A stretch of DNA of 64,000 nt from Shewanella morhuae (GCF_900156405.1 NZ_FTNN01000003.1:1-64000); one strand, 5' to 3'. Counted from the stretch's first letter, positions 9,372 to 21,959 are shown. Notes: a model not told the origin generated them from the sequence alone. Numbers and translations: made by a program.

Positions 9372-10838
9372 TTAGCTCGCTTGTGCGGGTAACTCTATAA
9401 CAGCAAAACCTAACTCTGTGGAAGCTAATTGTCGCGATAGGGCGCCAATATTACCTGCTCCTTGAGTGAGTAATAAATCGCCTTCTTGCAATACATCAGG
9501 CAACACTTCGGCGAGTTGATCTGGGCTGGCAATAAAAATCGGATCTAACTGACCGCGCAGCCGAATTGAGCGACATAAGGCTCGGCCATCGGCCCCCGTA
9601 ATAGGCGTTTCACCCGCACTATAAACATCGAGTAACAGCAGGCAATCAACTTGCGATAACACTTCAACAAAATCTTCGTACAAATCACGAGTACGAGTGT
9701 ACCTGTGCGGCTGATATGCCATGACCAAACGTTTGTCAGGCCAACCCGCACGGGCCGCTTTAATCGTCGCAGCAACTTCACTGGGGTGATGGCCATAATC
9801 ATCAACCAACATAACTTCACCCTTTGGCGTGGCAAACTTACCTAAATGCTGGAAACGACGACCTATACCTTGAAACTCCACTAGCGCCTGAATCATCGCG
9901 CTATCATCGATTTCATCTTCGGTCGCGACCGCAATCGCAGCTAAGGCATTGAGCACGTTATGTTGACCCGGTAAATTTAATACCAGATCAAGATCTTCTT
10001 TACCTTTACGCCTCACCGTAAAACTGCACTGATGCCCTTTCTGGCTGAAATTCAGCGCTTGCACATCCGCATCGTCACTAAAACCATAGGTCACGTGTTT
10101 ACGGCCAATACGTGGCATGATTTCACGCACTACAGCATCGTCGATACACACCACAGCAACACCGTAAAACGGCAAATTATGCAGAAAATCCACAAAGGTA
10201 GATTTTAATTTTTCAAAATCGCCACCATAGGTATCCATATGATCGGCTTCAATGTTTGTCACCACACTGACCATAGGCTGCAAATGTAAGAAGCTGGCAT
10301 CGCTCTCATCGGCTTCGGCGATCAAGTAACGGCTAGTGCCTAACCTTGCATTGGTTCCCGCACTATTGAGCAAGCCACCAATCACAAAGGTAGGATCCCG
10401 CTCTGCTTGAGCGTACACACTGGCGATAAGACTGGTTGTGGTCGTTTTACCGTGAGTGCCCGCGATCGCCACACCATGGCGATAACGCATTAACTCGGCC
10501 AACATCTCAGCGCGGCGAACAATAGGCACGCGTAATTCTTTAGCCGCGATGATTTCTGGGTTTTCCAGATTAATCGCCGTTGAAACGACGACGACATCAA
10601 CTTGCTGTACGTTTTCAGCGGCATGGCCAATTTGGATCTTGGCACCGAGTAAACACAATCTGTCAGTCACCGCATTTTGCGCGATATCCGACCCGCTCAC
10701 CTGATAGCCTTCATTTACTAATACTTCGGCAATACCGCCCATGCCCGCGCCGCCAATACCGACGAAGTGAATACGCTTAATACGGCGCATTTCTGGGATC
10801 ATGCTTCTCAGTTGTGCGTATCTTTCTGTCTTAGTCAT
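9372..10838 (-). CDS. murC: MurC, UDP-MurNAc-L-alanine ligase
   Basis: MurC adds L-Ala to UDP-MurNAc, the first stem-peptide step, in the cytoplasm. The 488-residue product has the N-terminal Rossmann motif [14 protein letters not shown], the ATP loop [12 protein letters not shown] (about residue 126) and the Mur-ligase C-terminal domain with [11 protein letters not shown]. It starts 2 bp after the murG stop, in the same transcription unit. Confidence 0.98.
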   Translation of the reverse strand: MTKTERYAQLRSMIPEMRRIKRIHFVGIGGAGMGGIAEVLVNEGYQVSGSDIAQNAVTDRLCLLGAKIQIGHAAENVQQVDVVVVSTAINLENPEIIAAKELRVPIVRRAEMLAELMRYRHGVAIAGTHGKTTTTSLIASVYAQAERDPTFVIGGLLNSAGTNARLGTSRYLIAEADESDASFLHLQPMVSVVTNIEADHMDTYGGDFEKLKSTFVDFLHNLPFYGVAVVCIDDAVVREIMPRIGRKHVTYGFSDDADVQALNFSQKGHQCSFTVRRKGKEDLDLVLNLPGQHNVLNALAAIAVATEDEIDDSAMIQALVEFQGIGRRFQHLGKFATPKGEVMLVDDYGHHPSEVAATIKAARAGWPDKRLVMAYQPHRYTRTRDLYEDFVEVLSQVDCLLLLDVYSAGETPITGADGRALCRSIRLRGQLDPIFIASPDQLAEVLPDVLQEGDLLLTQGAGNIGALSRQLASTELGFAVIELPAQAS

Positions 10839-10840
10839 GC

Positions 10841-11929
10841 TTATCCTTTCTCAGCAAGGCTGATGCACACTGCGGCAACTTGTTCAGTCGCATCCAGTAC
10901 CGCAACATCTCTCGCTCTTTGGCCCATACGGGCTAATTCTGTTCTGTCATTGGCCAGCAACTGTAATTTACTCGCCAGTATATTCACGTCCAAGATGGCC
11001 TGTGGCAATAGGAAAGCCGCACCAGCCTCAACCAATACTTGTGCGTTACGTGTTTGATGATCATCCACCGCATGGGGATAAGGCACCAGAATACTCGGTA
11101 GTCCTACCGCCGCTAACTCAGAGACCGTCAGCGCGCCAGCTCGGCACAATACCACATCAGCCCAACGATACGCGGCTTCCATATCATCAATAAACTCAGC
11201 GATATTCACGCCGCCATCTTGGCCTTGTTGTTGATAAGTGGCTTTGACACTAGCGAGGTTATCCTTACCTACTTGGTGCCACACTGTAACCGACTGCCGA
11301 TGGCTCAGTATCGCAACTACCTCTGGCATAAGATCGTTAAATATCTTAGCCCCAAGGCTGCCGCCAACAACCAGCACTTTTAAAGCTTCATCAGCCTCTG
11401 GTTTAGGCTGCGCACCTAAGGCAATCAACTCTTGGCGAATCGGGTTGCCTACAACCTTAGCTTTCACTGTGGTAAAGGTATTTTTAAAGGCACATAACAC
11501 TTGCGTCGCAATGCGCGACAGCAATTTGTTAGTCATGCCTGGAATGGCGTTTTGCTCATGCAACACCAACGGAATACCGGCCAATCTTGCAGCCACGCCA
11601 CCAGGACCACTGGCGAATCCGCCCATGCCAAGCACTACATCAGGTTTAAACTCCGCAATCACGGCCTTAGCCTGCAATATTGAGCGTACCACTTTAAAGG
11701 GTGCGGCAAGCTTACGGAGTAAACCATTACCGCGCACACCTTTGATATCAATAAAATCAATATCAAATCCATATTGAGGGACTAAACGCGCCTCCATGCG
11801 ATCAGCCGTGCCTAACCAACGCACTTGCCAACCCTGCTGCGCTAAATACTTCGCCACTGCCAGTGCCGGGAACACATGTCCTCCCGTACCACCTGCCATG
11901 ACTAAAATACGTTTTCCTGTTGGGGTCAT
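10841..11929 (-). CDS. murG: MurG, lipid II-forming GlcNAc transferase
   Basis: MurG moves GlcNAc from UDP-GlcNAc to lipid I on the inner face of the cytoplasmic membrane. The 362-residue GT28 protein shows the N-terminal [12 protein letters not shown] loop, the second glycine loop [12 protein letters not shown] and the C-terminal [18 protein letters not shown] donor-binding region. Its ATG overlaps the ftsW stop as TAATG, so translation is probably coupled. Confidence 0.98.
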   Translation of the reverse strand: MTPTGKRILVMAGGTGGHVFPALAVAKYLAQQGWQVRWLGTADRMEARLVPQYGFDIDFIDIKGVRGNGLLRKLAAPFKVVRSILQAKAVIAEFKPDVVLGMGGFASGPGGVAARLAGIPLVLHEQNAIPGMTNKLLSRIATQVLCAFKNTFTTVKAKVVGNPIRQELIALGAQPKPEADEALKVLVVGGSLGAKIFNDLMPEVVAILSHRQSVTVWHQVGKDNLASVKATYQQQGQDGGVNIAEFIDDMEAAYRWADVVLCRAGALTVSELAAVGLPSILVPYPHAVDDHQTRNAQVLVEAGAAFLLPQAILDVNILASKLQLLANDRTELARMGQRARDVAVLDATEQVAAVCISLAEKG

Positions 11930-13140
11930 TACTTCAATCTCCCTTGCACGGCCTGAACTAACGTCATGCGCCGCTCGTAATCAATGCGTATCAACATCAT
12001 GGTTGCTGCCGTCATGACCCATAAACTACTGCCACCGTAGCTGATAAAAGGCAAGGTCAGTCCTTTGGTCGGTAACATACCGATACTGGCACCGACATTC
12101 ACGACAGTCTGAAAACAAACCCAAATACCAATCGCATAACCCAAATAACCCTCGAAAGGTTTATCCATAGCCAAGCACAAATTACCTAAACGAATCGCTC
12201 TTAATGCTACAAATAACAACACGAATAACACGGCGATAATACCAATAAAGCCTAACTCTTCGCCAATAACGGCAAAGATAAAGTCGGTATGAGCCTCGGG
12301 CAAGTATTCTAATTTTTGAATACTGTTACCTAAACCTTGGCCAAGCCAGTCGCCACGGCCATAGGCCATCAGAGATTGTGTTAATTGATAACCACTACCG
12401 AAAGGGTCTTGCCAAGGATCCATAAACGACGTTACTCGGCGCATGCGGTAAGGCTCTAACAATACCAAGGCAACAAACGCTAACACACCAGCAAAAATCA
12501 AAGCAAAAAAGTCGAGCAAACGTGCACCGGCCAAAAACAATAAACCCACAGTGCCAACAAACAATACCACCACAGTTCCTAAGTCTGGCTGCATCAAAAT
12601 CAACACGGCATAAATAGCGAATACTGCAATGGGTTTATAGAAACCTTTCGCGTTTTCACGCACTTCTTGATGACGACGTACTAAATAACCAGCCATATAA
12701 ATAGCAAAGGCAAACTTAGCCACTTCAGCCACTTGGATACGAATAGGCCCAAGGGATAGCCAGCGCGTTGCGCCGTTTACTGTAGTACCGACCACTAAAA
12801 CTGCTAACAACATCAAGCCAACAACTAATAACAGCATTGGGCTCCAGCGCTGCCAAGTTTGCATTTCAACTCTAAGCACAAATCCAGCAATCACTAAGCA
12901 ACCGACTAAATAACCCATATGACGAGTCATAAAATAAAACGGGTTTCCCGTGAGCGTTTGCGCCTCTGGCATAGAGGCTGACATTACCATCACAAAACCA
13001 AAACCAATCAAAGACAACACCGCAGTGAGTAAAGCGCGGTCGTATAATTGCACGCCCGGCACTTCGGTATCACGTTGCCAATTGGGTATCGCTAAACGTA
13101 AACGTCCCAAGAGGTTAAGTTGCCTTACCTCACTCGCCAT
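11929..13140 (-). CDS. ftsW: FtsW, SEDS glycosyltransferase of the divisome
   Basis: A 403-residue polytopic SEDS protein that polymerises septal glycan together with FtsI. About ten hydrophobic segments are visible, with the conserved periplasmic loop PEAHTDFIFAVIGEELGF and the end motif LPFISYGGSS. The start ATG at 13140 is chosen because GGAG lies 7 bases upstream; it overlaps the murD end by 11 bp. A longer frame from 13173 would add 11 residues lying within murD. Confidence 0.95.
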   Translation of the reverse strand: MASEVRQLNLLGRLRLAIPNWQRDTEVPGVQLYDRALLTAVLSLIGFGFVMVMSASMPEAQTLTGNPFYFMTRHMGYLVGCLVIAGFVLRVEMQTWQRWSPMLLLVVGLMLLAVLVVGTTVNGATRWLSLGPIRIQVAEVAKFAFAIYMAGYLVRRHQEVRENAKGFYKPIAVFAIYAVLILMQPDLGTVVVLFVGTVGLLFLAGARLLDFFALIFAGVLAFVALVLLEPYRMRRVTSFMDPWQDPFGSGYQLTQSLMAYGRGDWLGQGLGNSIQKLEYLPEAHTDFIFAVIGEELGFIGIIAVLFVLLFVALRAIRLGNLCLAMDKPFEGYLGYAIGIWVCFQTVVNVGASIGMLPTKGLTLPFISYGGSSLWVMTAATMMLIRIDYERRMTLVQAVQGRLK

Positions 13141-14449
13141 TGAGTTGCTCCACAAGGCCACGGAAATCATCACCTCGAGCCATGAAGTTACTGTACATAT
13201 CTAAACTGGCACAGGCAGGCGATAATAAAACAATATCGCCAGAGGTCGCTAACTCCGTTGCCTTCGAAACCGCACCAGCCATAGAGTCCACTTTGATAGC
13301 TCCGGCTTTTAATGCCGCTATTTTGTTACCATCACGACCCAAAGTAATAAGATGCGTTACCTTAGCTAAAGCGGCAGTTAAAGGCGTAAAATCAGCACCT
13401 TTACCATCACCACCCGCAATTAAAATAATATCGCCTAAGTGATCACTTAAGCCATCAATAGCCGCTACCGTAGCACCGACATTGGTTGCCTTAGAGTCAT
13501 TGACATAGGTAATGCCATTCTTTATTGCCACCACTTCGCAGCGATGGGATAGCCCAGTAAAAGTACGCGCCACCTCGGCCATGACTTGTTTACTCACATC
13601 AACAAAATCGACCAACGCCATAGCGGCAATCAGATTTGCGTGGTTATGGCTGCCAAGTAATGAAACTTCAGCTATTGGTACTATTTCACTACTGCCATGA
13701 CAAATTTTGCCATCGCTAATACCCCATTCGTCACACTCAGGCGCAGCTAAGCCGAAACTATTTTGGTTCATAGGCTCTGGCGGTATGGTTAGCTTATCAT
13801 CACGATTAAATAACACTGCACGGCTCTGCTGATATAGACGTAATTTAGCCGCGCGGTAGGCGGCTAAATCGCTATATCTGTCCATGTGATCTTCACTGAT
13901 GTTTAAACAGGTTGCCGCCACACATTTAAGGCTATGAGTCGTTTCTAGCTGAAAGCTCGATAATTCGAGTACGAATAAGTCTGCATTTTCATGCAATAAA
14001 TCCAGCGCTGGCAAACCAATATTCCCACCGACGGCAACGGCAATACCAGCCTCTCTTGCCATCTCGCCGACTAATGTCGTGACGGTCGATTTACCGTTAG
14101 AACCAGTAATACCGATAACACAAGGTGTACGGTCAGCAATTTCTCGGGCAAATAGCTCGATATCGCCAATCACTTCGATACCCATATCCAAAGCAACACG
14201 TACTTCAGGGGTATACATGGCAATACCAGGGCTAATAATAATTTGGCTTGCCTGCACTAAATAACGGCAATCAAATCCGCCAGAAATCAGTTTCACATCA
14301 GGAAAAGATGTTAAGAGCGTCTCAGCACCAGGAGGCTGCCTGCGGCTGTCCATTACCAGTGGTGTAATGCCCTTTCCACATAAATAGCGCACGACAGACA
14401 AACCCGTCGCCCCTAAACCTAACACTATATGTGAATACTGATTTTGCAT
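13130..14449 (-). CDS. murD: MurD, UDP-MurNAc-Ala-D-glutamate ligase
   Basis: A 439-residue cytoplasmic Mur ligase that adds D-Glu. It has the N-terminal GLGATGLSVVRYL loop, the ATP loop GITGSNGKSTVTTL (about residue 113) and the C-terminal VNDSKATNVGAT segment. The final codons overlap the ftsW start. It follows mraY after 6 bp. Confidence 0.98.
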   Translation of the reverse strand: MQNQYSHIVLGLGATGLSVVRYLCGKGITPLVMDSRRQPPGAETLLTSFPDVKLISGGFDCRYLVQASQIIISPGIAMYTPEVRVALDMGIEVIGDIELFAREIADRTPCVIGITGSNGKSTVTTLVGEMAREAGIAVAVGGNIGLPALDLLHENADLFVLELSSFQLETTHSLKCVAATCLNISEDHMDRYSDLAAYRAAKLRLYQQSRAVLFNRDDKLTIPPEPMNQNSFGLAAPECDEWGISDGKICHGSSEIVPIAEVSLLGSHNHANLIAAMALVDFVDVSKQVMAEVARTFTGLSHRCEVVAIKNGITYVNDSKATNVGATVAAIDGLSDHLGDIILIAGGDGKGADFTPLTAALAKVTHLITLGRDGNKIAALKAGAIKVDSMAGAVSKATELATSGDIVLLSPACASLDMYSNFMARGDDFRGLVEQLNGE

Positions 14450-14455
14450 ATTCTG

Positions 14456-15538
14456 CTACCTTAACTTCAACGTGGCTAAGCCAAGTAAAACGAGGAATAT
14501 CGAGATAATCCAAAAACGTACAATAACTCGCGGTTCAGGCCAGCCCTTTAATTCATAGTGATGGTGTATTGGCGCCATACGAAAAATACGTTGACCGCGT
14601 AACTTGTACGAACCCACTTGCAGGATCACCGACAGAGTTTCCATCACAAATACGCCGCCCATAATCACTAACAAAATCTCTTGGCGTACGAGTACAGCGA
14701 TAGTACCAAGTGCCGCGCCTAAAGACAGTGAACCCACATCACCCATAAAGACTTGCGCGGGGTAAGTGTTGAACCACAAAAAGCCTAAGCCAGCACCCAC
14801 AATCGCCGTACAGACAATTACTAACTCACCAGAACCTGGCAAGTGTGGAATATGTAAGTAATTGGCAAACTGGGCGTGACCCGATAAATATGCAATCAAG
14901 GCAAACGCCGCAGCCACCATCACAGTCGGCATAATCGCCAAACCGTCTAGGCCATCAGTCAAGTTGACTGCGTTACTTGAACCCACAATAGTGAAATAGG
15001 CCAGTACGATAAACACGCCGCCGAGTTGCGGCATCACGTCTTTAAAGAAAGGCACAACTAGCTGGGTTTCACCTGGGTTTGCCGCTGTGACATACAGGAA
15101 AAAAGCAATTAATAGCGCAGCTAAAGATTGCAGAATGTACTTCCAGCGTGCGATCAAACCTTTAGTATCTTTACGTACCACTTTACGATAATCGTCGATA
15201 AAGCCGATCAAACCGAAACTGGCGAGCACAAATAACATCACCCACACATAACGGCTACCGAGGTCACCCCACAACAATACGCTGATAAAGATTGCCGCTA
15301 ATATCAGTAAACCACCCATAGTCGGCGTGCCACGCTTACTAAAATGAGATTCGGGACCGTCGTTACGTACAATCTGACCAATCTGCAGTAATTGCAGACG
15401 CTCGATCATTTTAGGCCCCCACCATAGACTGAAAATCAATGCAGTTAATAAGCCCAAAATGGCTCGAAATGTCACATAGGAAAACACGTTAAACCCGGTG
15501 TAAAAACGGGTTAAATACTCCGCCAGATATACTAGCAT
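14456..15538 (-). CDS. mraY: MraY, phospho-MurNAc-pentapeptide translocase
   Basis: MraY joins phospho-MurNAc-pentapeptide to undecaprenyl phosphate to make lipid I. The 360-residue protein has about ten membrane spans and the family signatures: the Asp-Asp pair in [19 protein letters not shown], the [10 protein letters not shown] loop and the His cluster [12 protein letters not shown]. The gene directly follows murF with no gap. Confidence 0.98.
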   Translation of the reverse strand: MLVYLAEYLTRFYTGFNVFSYVTFRAILGLLTALIFSLWWGPKMIERLQLLQIGQIVRNDGPESHFSKRGTPTMGGLLILAAIFISVLLWGDLGSRYVWVMLFVLASFGLIGFIDDYRKVVRKDTKGLIARWKYILQSLAALLIAFFLYVTAANPGETQLVVPFFKDVMPQLGGVFIVLAYFTIVGSSNAVNLTDGLDGLAIMPTVMVAAAFALIAYLSGHAQFANYLHIPHLPGSGELVIVCTAIVGAGLGFLWFNTYPAQVFMGDVGSLSLGAALGTIAVLVRQEILLVIMGGVFVMETLSVILQVGSYKLRGQRIFRMAPIHHHYELKGWPEPRVIVRFWIISIFLVLLGLATLKLR

Positions 15539-16921
15539 TTACACTAACTCCCCACGCCCAAAGGCTATTGTTAGGCCATCCACGACCCGCTCCATGGCGG
15601 CGCTACGTGAACCTTTAACGAGAACCGTTACCTGTCCCGGCAACTGGTTGATATGCTTTATGAGTTTTTCGACTAACGTTGCCACGCTGTCATAGTGCTC
15701 CGCACCGAAAGCTTGGCTCGTGTGCTGGCTTAAGATTCCGGTACAAAACAAGGCATCAATCCCCTGTTGTTTGGCCAGTTGCCCCAACTCAGCGTGCAAA
15801 AGGGGCGCATTGTCGCCTAATTCGCCCAAATCTCCCAGTACCAAACAGCGATTTTCAGAAATTTCCTTTAACCAAGCAATGGCGGCACCCACAGAAACAG
15901 GATTTGCGTTATAGCTATCATCGATTAGGCGTACCCGCCCCAATTGGCTTGGCTGCATTCGTCCCTTAACAGGCGTTAACTGGCTTAAGCCTTCTGATAT
16001 TTCTGCCAAACTTAATCCCAATGCAATACATACACTTGCAGCAGCAAGCGCATTACTCACCTGATGACGTCCAGCCAGCGGGAGCACCACTTGGCAAGAT
16101 TCACCTGAGTAATTGAGCATAAAACGATAGCAACCTTCTCCATTAGCTTTATGGCCTGTTGCAATCACATCAATATGCCGTTTAGCCGCACCATCTTGCT
16201 GAGAGAAACTTAACTGCTTATATTGTCTCGCTTTTACGCTCATCACATCGGCGAAAGCATCATCGGCGTTAATAATGGCAGTGCCATCGGCTTGTAAGTG
16301 ATTAAATATTTCTGACTTGGCCTGCGCGACACCCGCTTGCGATCCAAAACCTTCTAAATGAGCACTGCCAACGTTATTAACCAGTGCAACATTTGGCCGC
16401 ACAAGCCCCGAGGTGTAATCAATTTCTCCCTTATGATTCGCTCCGAGCTCAAACACACCAATTTCATCCGCTGGCGTTAAGCGTAATAACGTTAAGGGCA
16501 CACCGATTTCATTATTAAAGTTGCCGGCGGTATACAATACTTGATGCTTCGCCGACAAAATGGTCGCGATCATTTCTTTTACGCTGGTCTTGCCGTTTGA
16601 ACCGGTTAAAGCCACACAAATCGGATTGATTTGATCGCGCACATAGGCGCCAATCGCACCCATAGCCTTTTGGCAATCAGCCACGATCAACTGTGGAATA
16701 TCAAAGGCTAACTCGCGCTCGACCATTAACGCCGCGGCGCCATTCTCAATTGCCGTAGCGGCAAAATCATGGCCGTCAAAACGCTCACCCTTTAGGGCAA
16801 CAAACAGGGTTGCAGCGCCGACTTTGCGGCTATCGCTGCTTAAATCTTCAATAGTGACATCGTCACCAACTCGATACGCACTTAAGTGTTGACTTAGTGT
16901 CTCGAGAGAAAGAGGGATCAT
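15539..16921 (-). CDS. murF: MurF, D-Ala-D-Ala adding ligase
   Basis: MurF adds D-Ala-D-Ala to complete the UDP-MurNAc-pentapeptide. The 460-residue product has the ATP loop [14 protein letters not shown] (about residue 107), the Mur-ligase central domain ([10 protein letters not shown]) and the C-terminal motif [12 protein letters not shown]. Start and murE stop overlap by 4 bp (ATGA). Confidence 0.98.
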   Translation of the reverse strand: MIPLSLETLSQHLSAYRVGDDVTIEDLSSDSRKVGAATLFVALKGERFDGHDFAATAIENGAAALMVERELAFDIPQLIVADCQKAMGAIGAYVRDQINPICVALTGSNGKTSVKEMIATILSAKHQVLYTAGNFNNEIGVPLTLLRLTPADEIGVFELGANHKGEIDYTSGLVRPNVALVNNVGSAHLEGFGSQAGVAQAKSEIFNHLQADGTAIINADDAFADVMSVKARQYKQLSFSQQDGAAKRHIDVIATGHKANGEGCYRFMLNYSGESCQVVLPLAGRHQVSNALAAASVCIALGLSLAEISEGLSQLTPVKGRMQPSQLGRVRLIDDSYNANPVSVGAAIAWLKEISENRCLVLGDLGELGDNAPLLHAELGQLAKQQGIDALFCTGILSQHTSQAFGAEHYDSVATLVEKLIKHINQLPGQVTVLVKGSRSAAMERVVDGLTIAFGRGELV

Positions 16922-18438
16922 CTTGATTGCTCCGATAATTGACGTGCCAGAGCGCGCTCATCATAGTCATGACGCACACCTGCCGCCTCTTGGTAAGTTT
17001 CGTGTCCTTTACCCGCCAGCAAAATAACATCGCCAGATTTAGCCAGTGCCACCACGTCTTTAATCGCTGTGATACGGTCAACCTGAGTCAACGCTTGCTG
17101 AGGATGAATAAGCCCTTGGATAATATCGGTAATAATTTGTGCAGGATCTTCACTGCGCGCATTGTCACTGGTGATCATAATGCGATCAGCAAATTGCTCA
17201 GCCGCTCTGCCCATCAAAGGACGCTTGCCCTTATCTCGGTCACCACCGCAACCAAATACGCACCATAAATCACCCGCACAATGACGGCGTAGCGCATTTA
17301 AGGCTTGTTCAATGGCATCGGGTGTATGAGCATAATCGACCACTAAGGTGATGTTATCCACTGTAGTGAAACGCTCCATACGACCCGCTACGGGTGTTAG
17401 GTATTGCACTTGCTCGGCTAACGCTTTCATATCAAAACCTTGCAGATATAAGGCCGATAGCGCCGCGAGTAAATTTGATAGGTTAAAAGCACCAAGTAGT
17501 GGTGACTGAATTTGAGTCTCGCCCTCGGGCCACACTAAGGTTGCATTAACGCCTTGATCGTCAAACTTGGCATTTTGGGTATAAAAAGCCGCAGCTTGAT
17601 TACCTTCAATACTAAAGCCCCACAATTGGGCTGGAATGTGTTTAAGTTCAGTCAACCAAGACGCACCAACTGCATCGTCAATATTCAACAAACCGTGACC
17701 TAAGCTGCTGAAACGAAATAGGCTTTGCTTAGCGGCGGCATAGCTTTCCATATCGCCGTGGTAATCGAGGTGATCGCGCGTCAGATTAGTAAATACGGCA
17801 ACATCGAATGGGACGGCATCGACGCGGCCTTGTACTAAACCGTGGCTCGATACCTCCATAGCGCAAACACTCGCGCCTTGAGCCTCAAACTCTTGCAGTT
17901 GACGCATTAAGGTAATTGCATCGGCGGTAGTATTGCCGCTATCGACTAATTCACCCCAGAGACCATTACCAAGGGTACCCATAACGGCGGCTTTACGGCC
18001 GAGCAAGGTTGTTAGCTGTGCAATCAGCTGGCTTGTTGAGGTTTTACCATTGGTGCCAGTAATGCCAATAATCCCAAGTGATGGCGTCGCGGCTGACTTG
18101 TGCGCTAAGGGGTAACGCTGGGCCGCGATTGCCGACACCTGACGATTTAGCTGAAAGAAATACATCTGCACGCCTTGCTCAACGTTATCGCTTTGCTGTA
18201 TTGGTTCGCGCAGCAACACTTTGCCATGCTGGTCAGCATCATCCGTGTGGACCAATACGGCTGCCACACCTAACTCCAGGGCTTTTTCAATAAATTGTCT
18301 GCCATCGACCTTATGTCCTGGCAACGCCAAAAACACATCGCCGCGACGTATTGCGCGGCTATCTAAGGTCAAATCGTTGATGAACTGTGCGCCGGCATAA
18401 TGCAGCCAAGGCGCGAGCAGATCTCGTAATAACATCAT
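16918..18438 (-). CDS. murE: MurE, UDP-MurNAc-tripeptide synthetase
   Basis: MurE adds the third stem-peptide residue, meso-diaminopimelate in Gram-negative bacteria. The 506-residue product shows the ATP loop [14 protein letters not shown] (about residue 124), [15 protein letters not shown] and [15 protein letters not shown]. The amino-acid selectivity motif reads DNARSEDP where the classical diaminopimelate motif is DNPR; the Arg that contacts diaminopimelate is kept. Start and ftsI stop overlap by 4 bp. Confidence 0.97.
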   Translation of the reverse strand: MMLLRDLLAPWLHYAGAQFINDLTLDSRAIRRGDVFLALPGHKVDGRQFIEKALELGVAAVLVHTDDADQHGKVLLREPIQQSDNVEQGVQMYFFQLNRQVSAIAAQRYPLAHKSAATPSLGIIGITGTNGKTSTSQLIAQLTTLLGRKAAVMGTLGNGLWGELVDSGNTTADAITLMRQLQEFEAQGASVCAMEVSSHGLVQGRVDAVPFDVAVFTNLTRDHLDYHGDMESYAAAKQSLFRFSSLGHGLLNIDDAVGASWLTELKHIPAQLWGFSIEGNQAAAFYTQNAKFDDQGVNATLVWPEGETQIQSPLLGAFNLSNLLAALSALYLQGFDMKALAEQVQYLTPVAGRMERFTTVDNITLVVDYAHTPDAIEQALNALRRHCAGDLWCVFGCGGDRDKGKRPLMGRAAEQFADRIMITSDNARSEDPAQIITDIIQGLIHPQQALTQVDRITAIKDVVALAKSGDVILLAGKGHETYQEAAGVRHDYDERALARQLSEQSR

Positions 18439-20189
18439 TCTGCTCTCCCAGCAGCAATACCCGCCAATTGCACTTGTTCTTTATCGGTAATGGGCTCAAC
18501 GTTTAACATTTGCAGTGCGCCTGACATCACTTTGGCAAATGCTGGCCCCGCAACAGAACCACCATAATACAGATCGCCCTTAGGCTCGTTCACGACCACT
18601 ACTATCGCTAACCTTGGATTATTCGCGGGGGCAATACCGGCAAATAAAGCCACATAATCATCGCCATAACCGCCAGCAACCGCCTTACGACTCGTGCCAG
18701 ACTTGCCTGCAACTGGATATCCATCAATATGCGCTAAAGTGCCTGTACCGCCTTTTTCCGTCACACTTACCATCATCTGCATCACATCGTGAGCCACACT
18801 TGGTGAAATAACTTGCTCGCCTACGGGGGGCTTTTTCAGTTTCATTATTGAAATTGGATATAAAGTGCCACCATTACCCAAGGTGGCATACATACGTGCA
18901 AGTTGCAGTGTGGTCGCAGTTAAGCCATAACCAAAAGACAGAGTGGCTCGCTCAAAGTCTGACCAACGGTGGCGGTCTTGAATCACACCAGCGCTTTCAC
19001 CGGTAAGGTTTATGCCAGAAAAGCTGCCCAGTCCCATCGATTGATATGTGCCGAGTAACTGCTGTACGGGAATGGATAAAGCTAATTTACTAATTCCAAC
19101 GTTACTAGATTTAGCCAAAATACGCGCCAAGCTCATATCGCCATAATTTGCAGGGTCGCGCACTTGGCGGCCGCCTAAACGCATCCAACCTGGAGACGTT
19201 GCAATTATATCGGTTGATTTTACCGTGCCAGCTTCAAGCGCAGCAGCTACCACAAATGGCTTAATGGTTGATCCCGGCTCGAAGGTATCTGTCATGGCGC
19301 GGTTACGCATTCTGAAAGTTTGTAGGTTGTCGCGCGCATTAGGATTGTATGAAGGCGTATTCACCATCGCCAAAACTTCGCCAGTGTGAACATCGAGCAC
19401 AACGATTGAACCAGAGGTTGCTTGGTTCATCTCGGTAGTGCGTTTTAGCTCACGGTATGCAAGCTGCTGAATGCGGTGGTCAATACTCAGCACAAGATCG
19501 TTGGGGCTTTCACCTTCTTGTATAATATCAAGGCGTTCAACCACATGGCCATCGCGTGATTTACGCACCTTTTGCTTAGAAGGCGTACCTGTTAGCCAAC
19601 TGTTATAAGCATTTTCAACACCTTCAATCCCCACGTCATCGATGTTAGTGATGCCAATAAGCTGAGCGGTAATTTCACCACCGGGATAATAACGACGGGA
19701 TTCAGATTTAAGGAATACACCAGGTAACTTAAGTTGAGTGATGTAATCTGCCACAGCGGGAGTAATTTGGCGTTTTAAGTAGGTAAAACGCTTAGTGGGA
19801 TTACTGCGTACACGATCAAGAACATCTTCAACAGGTTCGTGCAGCACATCGGCTAAAGCTTGCCAACGGCGCATATCCGCAAAACCGTTGTTATCATTGA
19901 CTTGTTTAGGGTCAGCCCAGACAGCACGCACAGGCACACTTACCGCTAGCATGTCGCCATTGCGGTCGGTAATCAAACCGCGCTGCACCTCACGGCTGGT
20001 AGTGCGCAAGGTACGCATATCACTTTCATGGCGTAATTTGTCAGGTTCAATAATTTGAATGTAAGCTGCGCGTCCCACTAGGCTACAAAATAACGCACAC
20101 ACAAACCCCACCACCACGTATAAACGCCAATGGATCTGTTGTGGTTTTTGCGGTTTGCTTGCCCGTTTAGTTTTCGCTTGCCTAATCAT
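18435..20189 (-). CDS. ftsI: FtsI (PBP3), septal peptidoglycan transpeptidase
   Basis: A 584-residue class B penicillin-binding protein with a basic N-terminus, one membrane span (about 22-42), a dimerisation/pedestal domain and the transpeptidase domain. The three active-site motifs are present: SxxK in [14 protein letters not shown] in AKSSNVGI and KSG in AGKSGTSRK. It cross-links septal wall with FtsW. It follows ftsL after 13 bp. Confidence 0.98.
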   Translation of the reverse strand: MIRQAKTKRASKPQKPQQIHWRLYVVVGFVCALFCSLVGRAAYIQIIEPDKLRHESDMRTLRTTSREVQRGLITDRNGDMLAVSVPVRAVWADPKQVNDNNGFADMRRWQALADVLHEPVEDVLDRVRSNPTKRFTYLKRQITPAVADYITQLKLPGVFLKSESRRYYPGGEITAQLIGITNIDDVGIEGVENAYNSWLTGTPSKQKVRKSRDGHVVERLDIIQEGESPNDLVLSIDHRIQQLAYRELKRTTEMNQATSGSIVVLDVHTGEVLAMVNTPSYNPNARDNLQTFRMRNRAMTDTFEPGSTIKPFVVAAALEAGTVKSTDIIATSPGWMRLGGRQVRDPANYGDMSLARILAKSSNVGISKLALSIPVQQLLGTYQSMGLGSFSGINLTGESAGVIQDRHRWSDFERATLSFGYGLTATTLQLARMYATLGNGGTLYPISIMKLKKPPVGEQVISPSVAHDVMQMMVSVTEKGGTGTLAHIDGYPVAGKSGTSRKAVAGGYGDDYVALFAGIAPANNPRLAIVVVVNEPKGDLYYGGSVAGPAFAKVMSGALQMLNVEPITDKEQVQLAGIAAGRAE

Positions 20190-20202
20190 ATCTTCCCTAT
20201 AT

Positions 20203-20517
20203 TCACGGCACCTTTACCACAACTTCTTCGCTGGGTAATGGACGACTCATGTTGAGTTCCTTTGAGGCAATACGCGTAATGCGACTATGTTCGGTCTGCG
20301 ATTGCTCTTCTAATAATAAATTACGCCATTCAATATCTAATCTGTCGCGCTCCTGCAGCAGCTGATCCCACTGGGTCGTTAGTTGACGAGTCGTATGGCT
20401 ACCATAGACAACAGCGACCGCATTGCAGAGCACGAGTAGTGCTAATAACAATATCCATTTGTGCAGCCATAAATCGTGCAATACGATTTGTGGCAGATTA
20501 ATTGAGGGCTTACTCAC
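20203..20517 (-). CDS. ftsL: FtsL, bitopic division protein
   Basis: A 104-residue protein with a short cytoplasmic tail, a single membrane span (about residues 20-38) and a periplasmic coiled coil with leucines spaced in heptads, ending in a conserved tail (ITRIASKELNMSRPLPSEE). FtsL pairs with FtsB and FtsQ and activates FtsWI. It lies 10 bp after rsmH. Confidence 0.95.
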   Translation of the reverse strand: MSKPSINLPQIVLHDLWLHKWILLLALLVLCNAVAVVYGSHTTRQLTTQWDQLLQERDRLDIEWRNLLLEEQSQTEHSRITRIASKELNMSRPLPSEEVVVKVP

Positions 20518-20527
20518 AGTGTGCCCC

Positions 20528-21469
20528 TTAGTAATCTAAACGCTCAGCAATGCGTAACACTGAGCTGCGCGCTCTGGCATTGCGTTCGATTTCTTCGTCA
20601 GATGGCATAACTGCTTTGCCTACGGCACGTAATTTACGCGACTTATTGATTTGTTCTTCAGTGATAGGCAAGCCGTATGGCACTTGCTCGCCTTGACTAT
20701 GGCGACGAATAAAGCGTTTAACGAGACGGTCTTCTAAAGAATGAAAGCTGATAACCGACAAACGTCCTTGGGGAGCGAGTACATTAACGGCCCCCTCAAG
20801 CGCTTGCTCGATTTGGTCTAACTCACTGTTGATATAGATACGGATAGCCTGAAATACACGAGTCGCAGGGTGCTTATTACGCTCTTTATTTTTAGTGATG
20901 CGTGCAATTAAATCGGCTAAATCTTTAGTGCGTAAAAAAGGTGTTTTTTCGCGGTCGGCTGCGATACAACGGGCGATATGCCGAGCATTTTTCTCTTCGC
21001 CATAGGTTTTGAATACCCACGCCATATCCTCAATTTCCGCACGAGCCAACCACTGAGCGGCTGTTTGACCTTGGCTATTGTCCATACGCATATCAAGTGG
21101 TCCATCACGCATAAAACTAAAACCACGTTCAGCGTCGTCAAGTTGCGGTGAAGACACGCCTAAATCGAGTAATACGCCATCAATTTTACCCACAAGCCCA
21201 AGCTCTTCTACATAATCGGCTAATTGACCAAAACCACCATGAACGATTTGAAAACGCGGATCATCACTAAACTGTTTTGCCGCTTCGATCGCTTGAGGAT
21301 CGCGATCGATTGCGATCAATCGACCATTCTCACCAAGATGCTGTAATACCTGTCTTGAATGACCACCGCGGCCGAACGTACCATCGATATAGATGCCATC
21401 GTCTTTGATGTTTAAACCGCCAACCGTTTCTGCAAGCAGCACGGATAAATGGGCAAATTCTTGACTCAT
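20528..21469 (-). CDS. rsmH: RsmH, 16S rRNA m4C1402 methyltransferase
   Basis: RsmH (MraW) methylates N4 of C1402 in 16S rRNA using S-adenosylmethionine. The 313-residue product has the SAM-binding start [14 protein letters not shown], the acidic ribose contact [10 protein letters not shown], the motif [14 protein letters not shown] and the C-terminal [13 protein letters not shown]. It is the second gene of the dcw cluster. Confidence 0.98.
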   Translation of the reverse strand: MSQEFAHLSVLLAETVGGLNIKDDGIYIDGTFGRGGHSRQVLQHLGENGRLIAIDRDPQAIEAAKQFSDDPRFQIVHGGFGQLADYVEELGLVGKIDGVLLDLGVSSPQLDDAERGFSFMRDGPLDMRMDNSQGQTAAQWLARAEIEDMAWVFKTYGEEKNARHIARCIAADREKTPFLRTKDLADLIARITKNKERNKHPATRVFQAIRIYINSELDQIEQALEGAVNVLAPQGRLSVISFHSLEDRLVKRFIRRHSQGEQVPYGLPITEEQINKSRKLRAVGKAVMPSDEEIERNARARSSVLRIAERLDY

Positions 21470-21500
21470 TACTCTCTTCTTATTTAGTTAGCACGACTCG

Positions 21501-21959
21501 TTAAAGTGAAAAATCTGCAAGACGCTCGTTATTGGCAAGCTCCTCACTTCGAATCGTTTCCTGACACTCATCAATTTGCTGCAGCCAAGATTGCTCATCC
21601 CACAGCTCAAATTTGTTCAATTGTCCCACCAGCATGATGCGCTTATCTAAATTGGCATATTGTCTTAGCGGTGGTGGCAATAATATCCGTCCATTACCGT
21701 CCAGCTCCACTTCGTGGGCGTAACCGAGTAACAGACGTTTTAACGATCTCTGGGTTTTATCGGTATCGGAAAGCGTTAACAACTTAGCTTCGATCAATTC
21801 CCATTCATGGATTGGATACAAGAGTAAACAAGCGGATTGGATGTCGACAGTAATCACGATGCGGCCCTGGTGCTCAAGCTGCAAAGGTTCGCGGTATCGC
21901 ACTGGAATAGCGATCCGTCCCTTTGTATCTAAGTTGATCGCACTGGCTCCACGAAACAC
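21501..21959 (-). CDS. mraZ: MraZ, AbrB-fold regulator of the dcw cluster
   Basis: A 152-residue protein of two SpoVT/AbrB-like repeats; each carries the DxKGR/DGxGR signature (LDTKGRIAIP and LDGNGRILLP). MraZ binds repeats upstream of its own gene and represses the cluster in E. coli. The start is GTG at 21959 with AGGA about 9 bases upstream. It is the first gene of the division/cell-wall operon. Confidence 0.97.
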   Translation of the reverse strand: MFRGASAINLDTKGRIAIPVRYREPLQLEHQGRIVITVDIQSACLLLYPIHEWELIEAKLLTLSDTDKTQRSLKRLLLGYAHEVELDGNGRILLPPPLRQYANLDKRIMLVGQLNKFELWDEQSWLQQIDECQETIRSEELANNERLADFSL

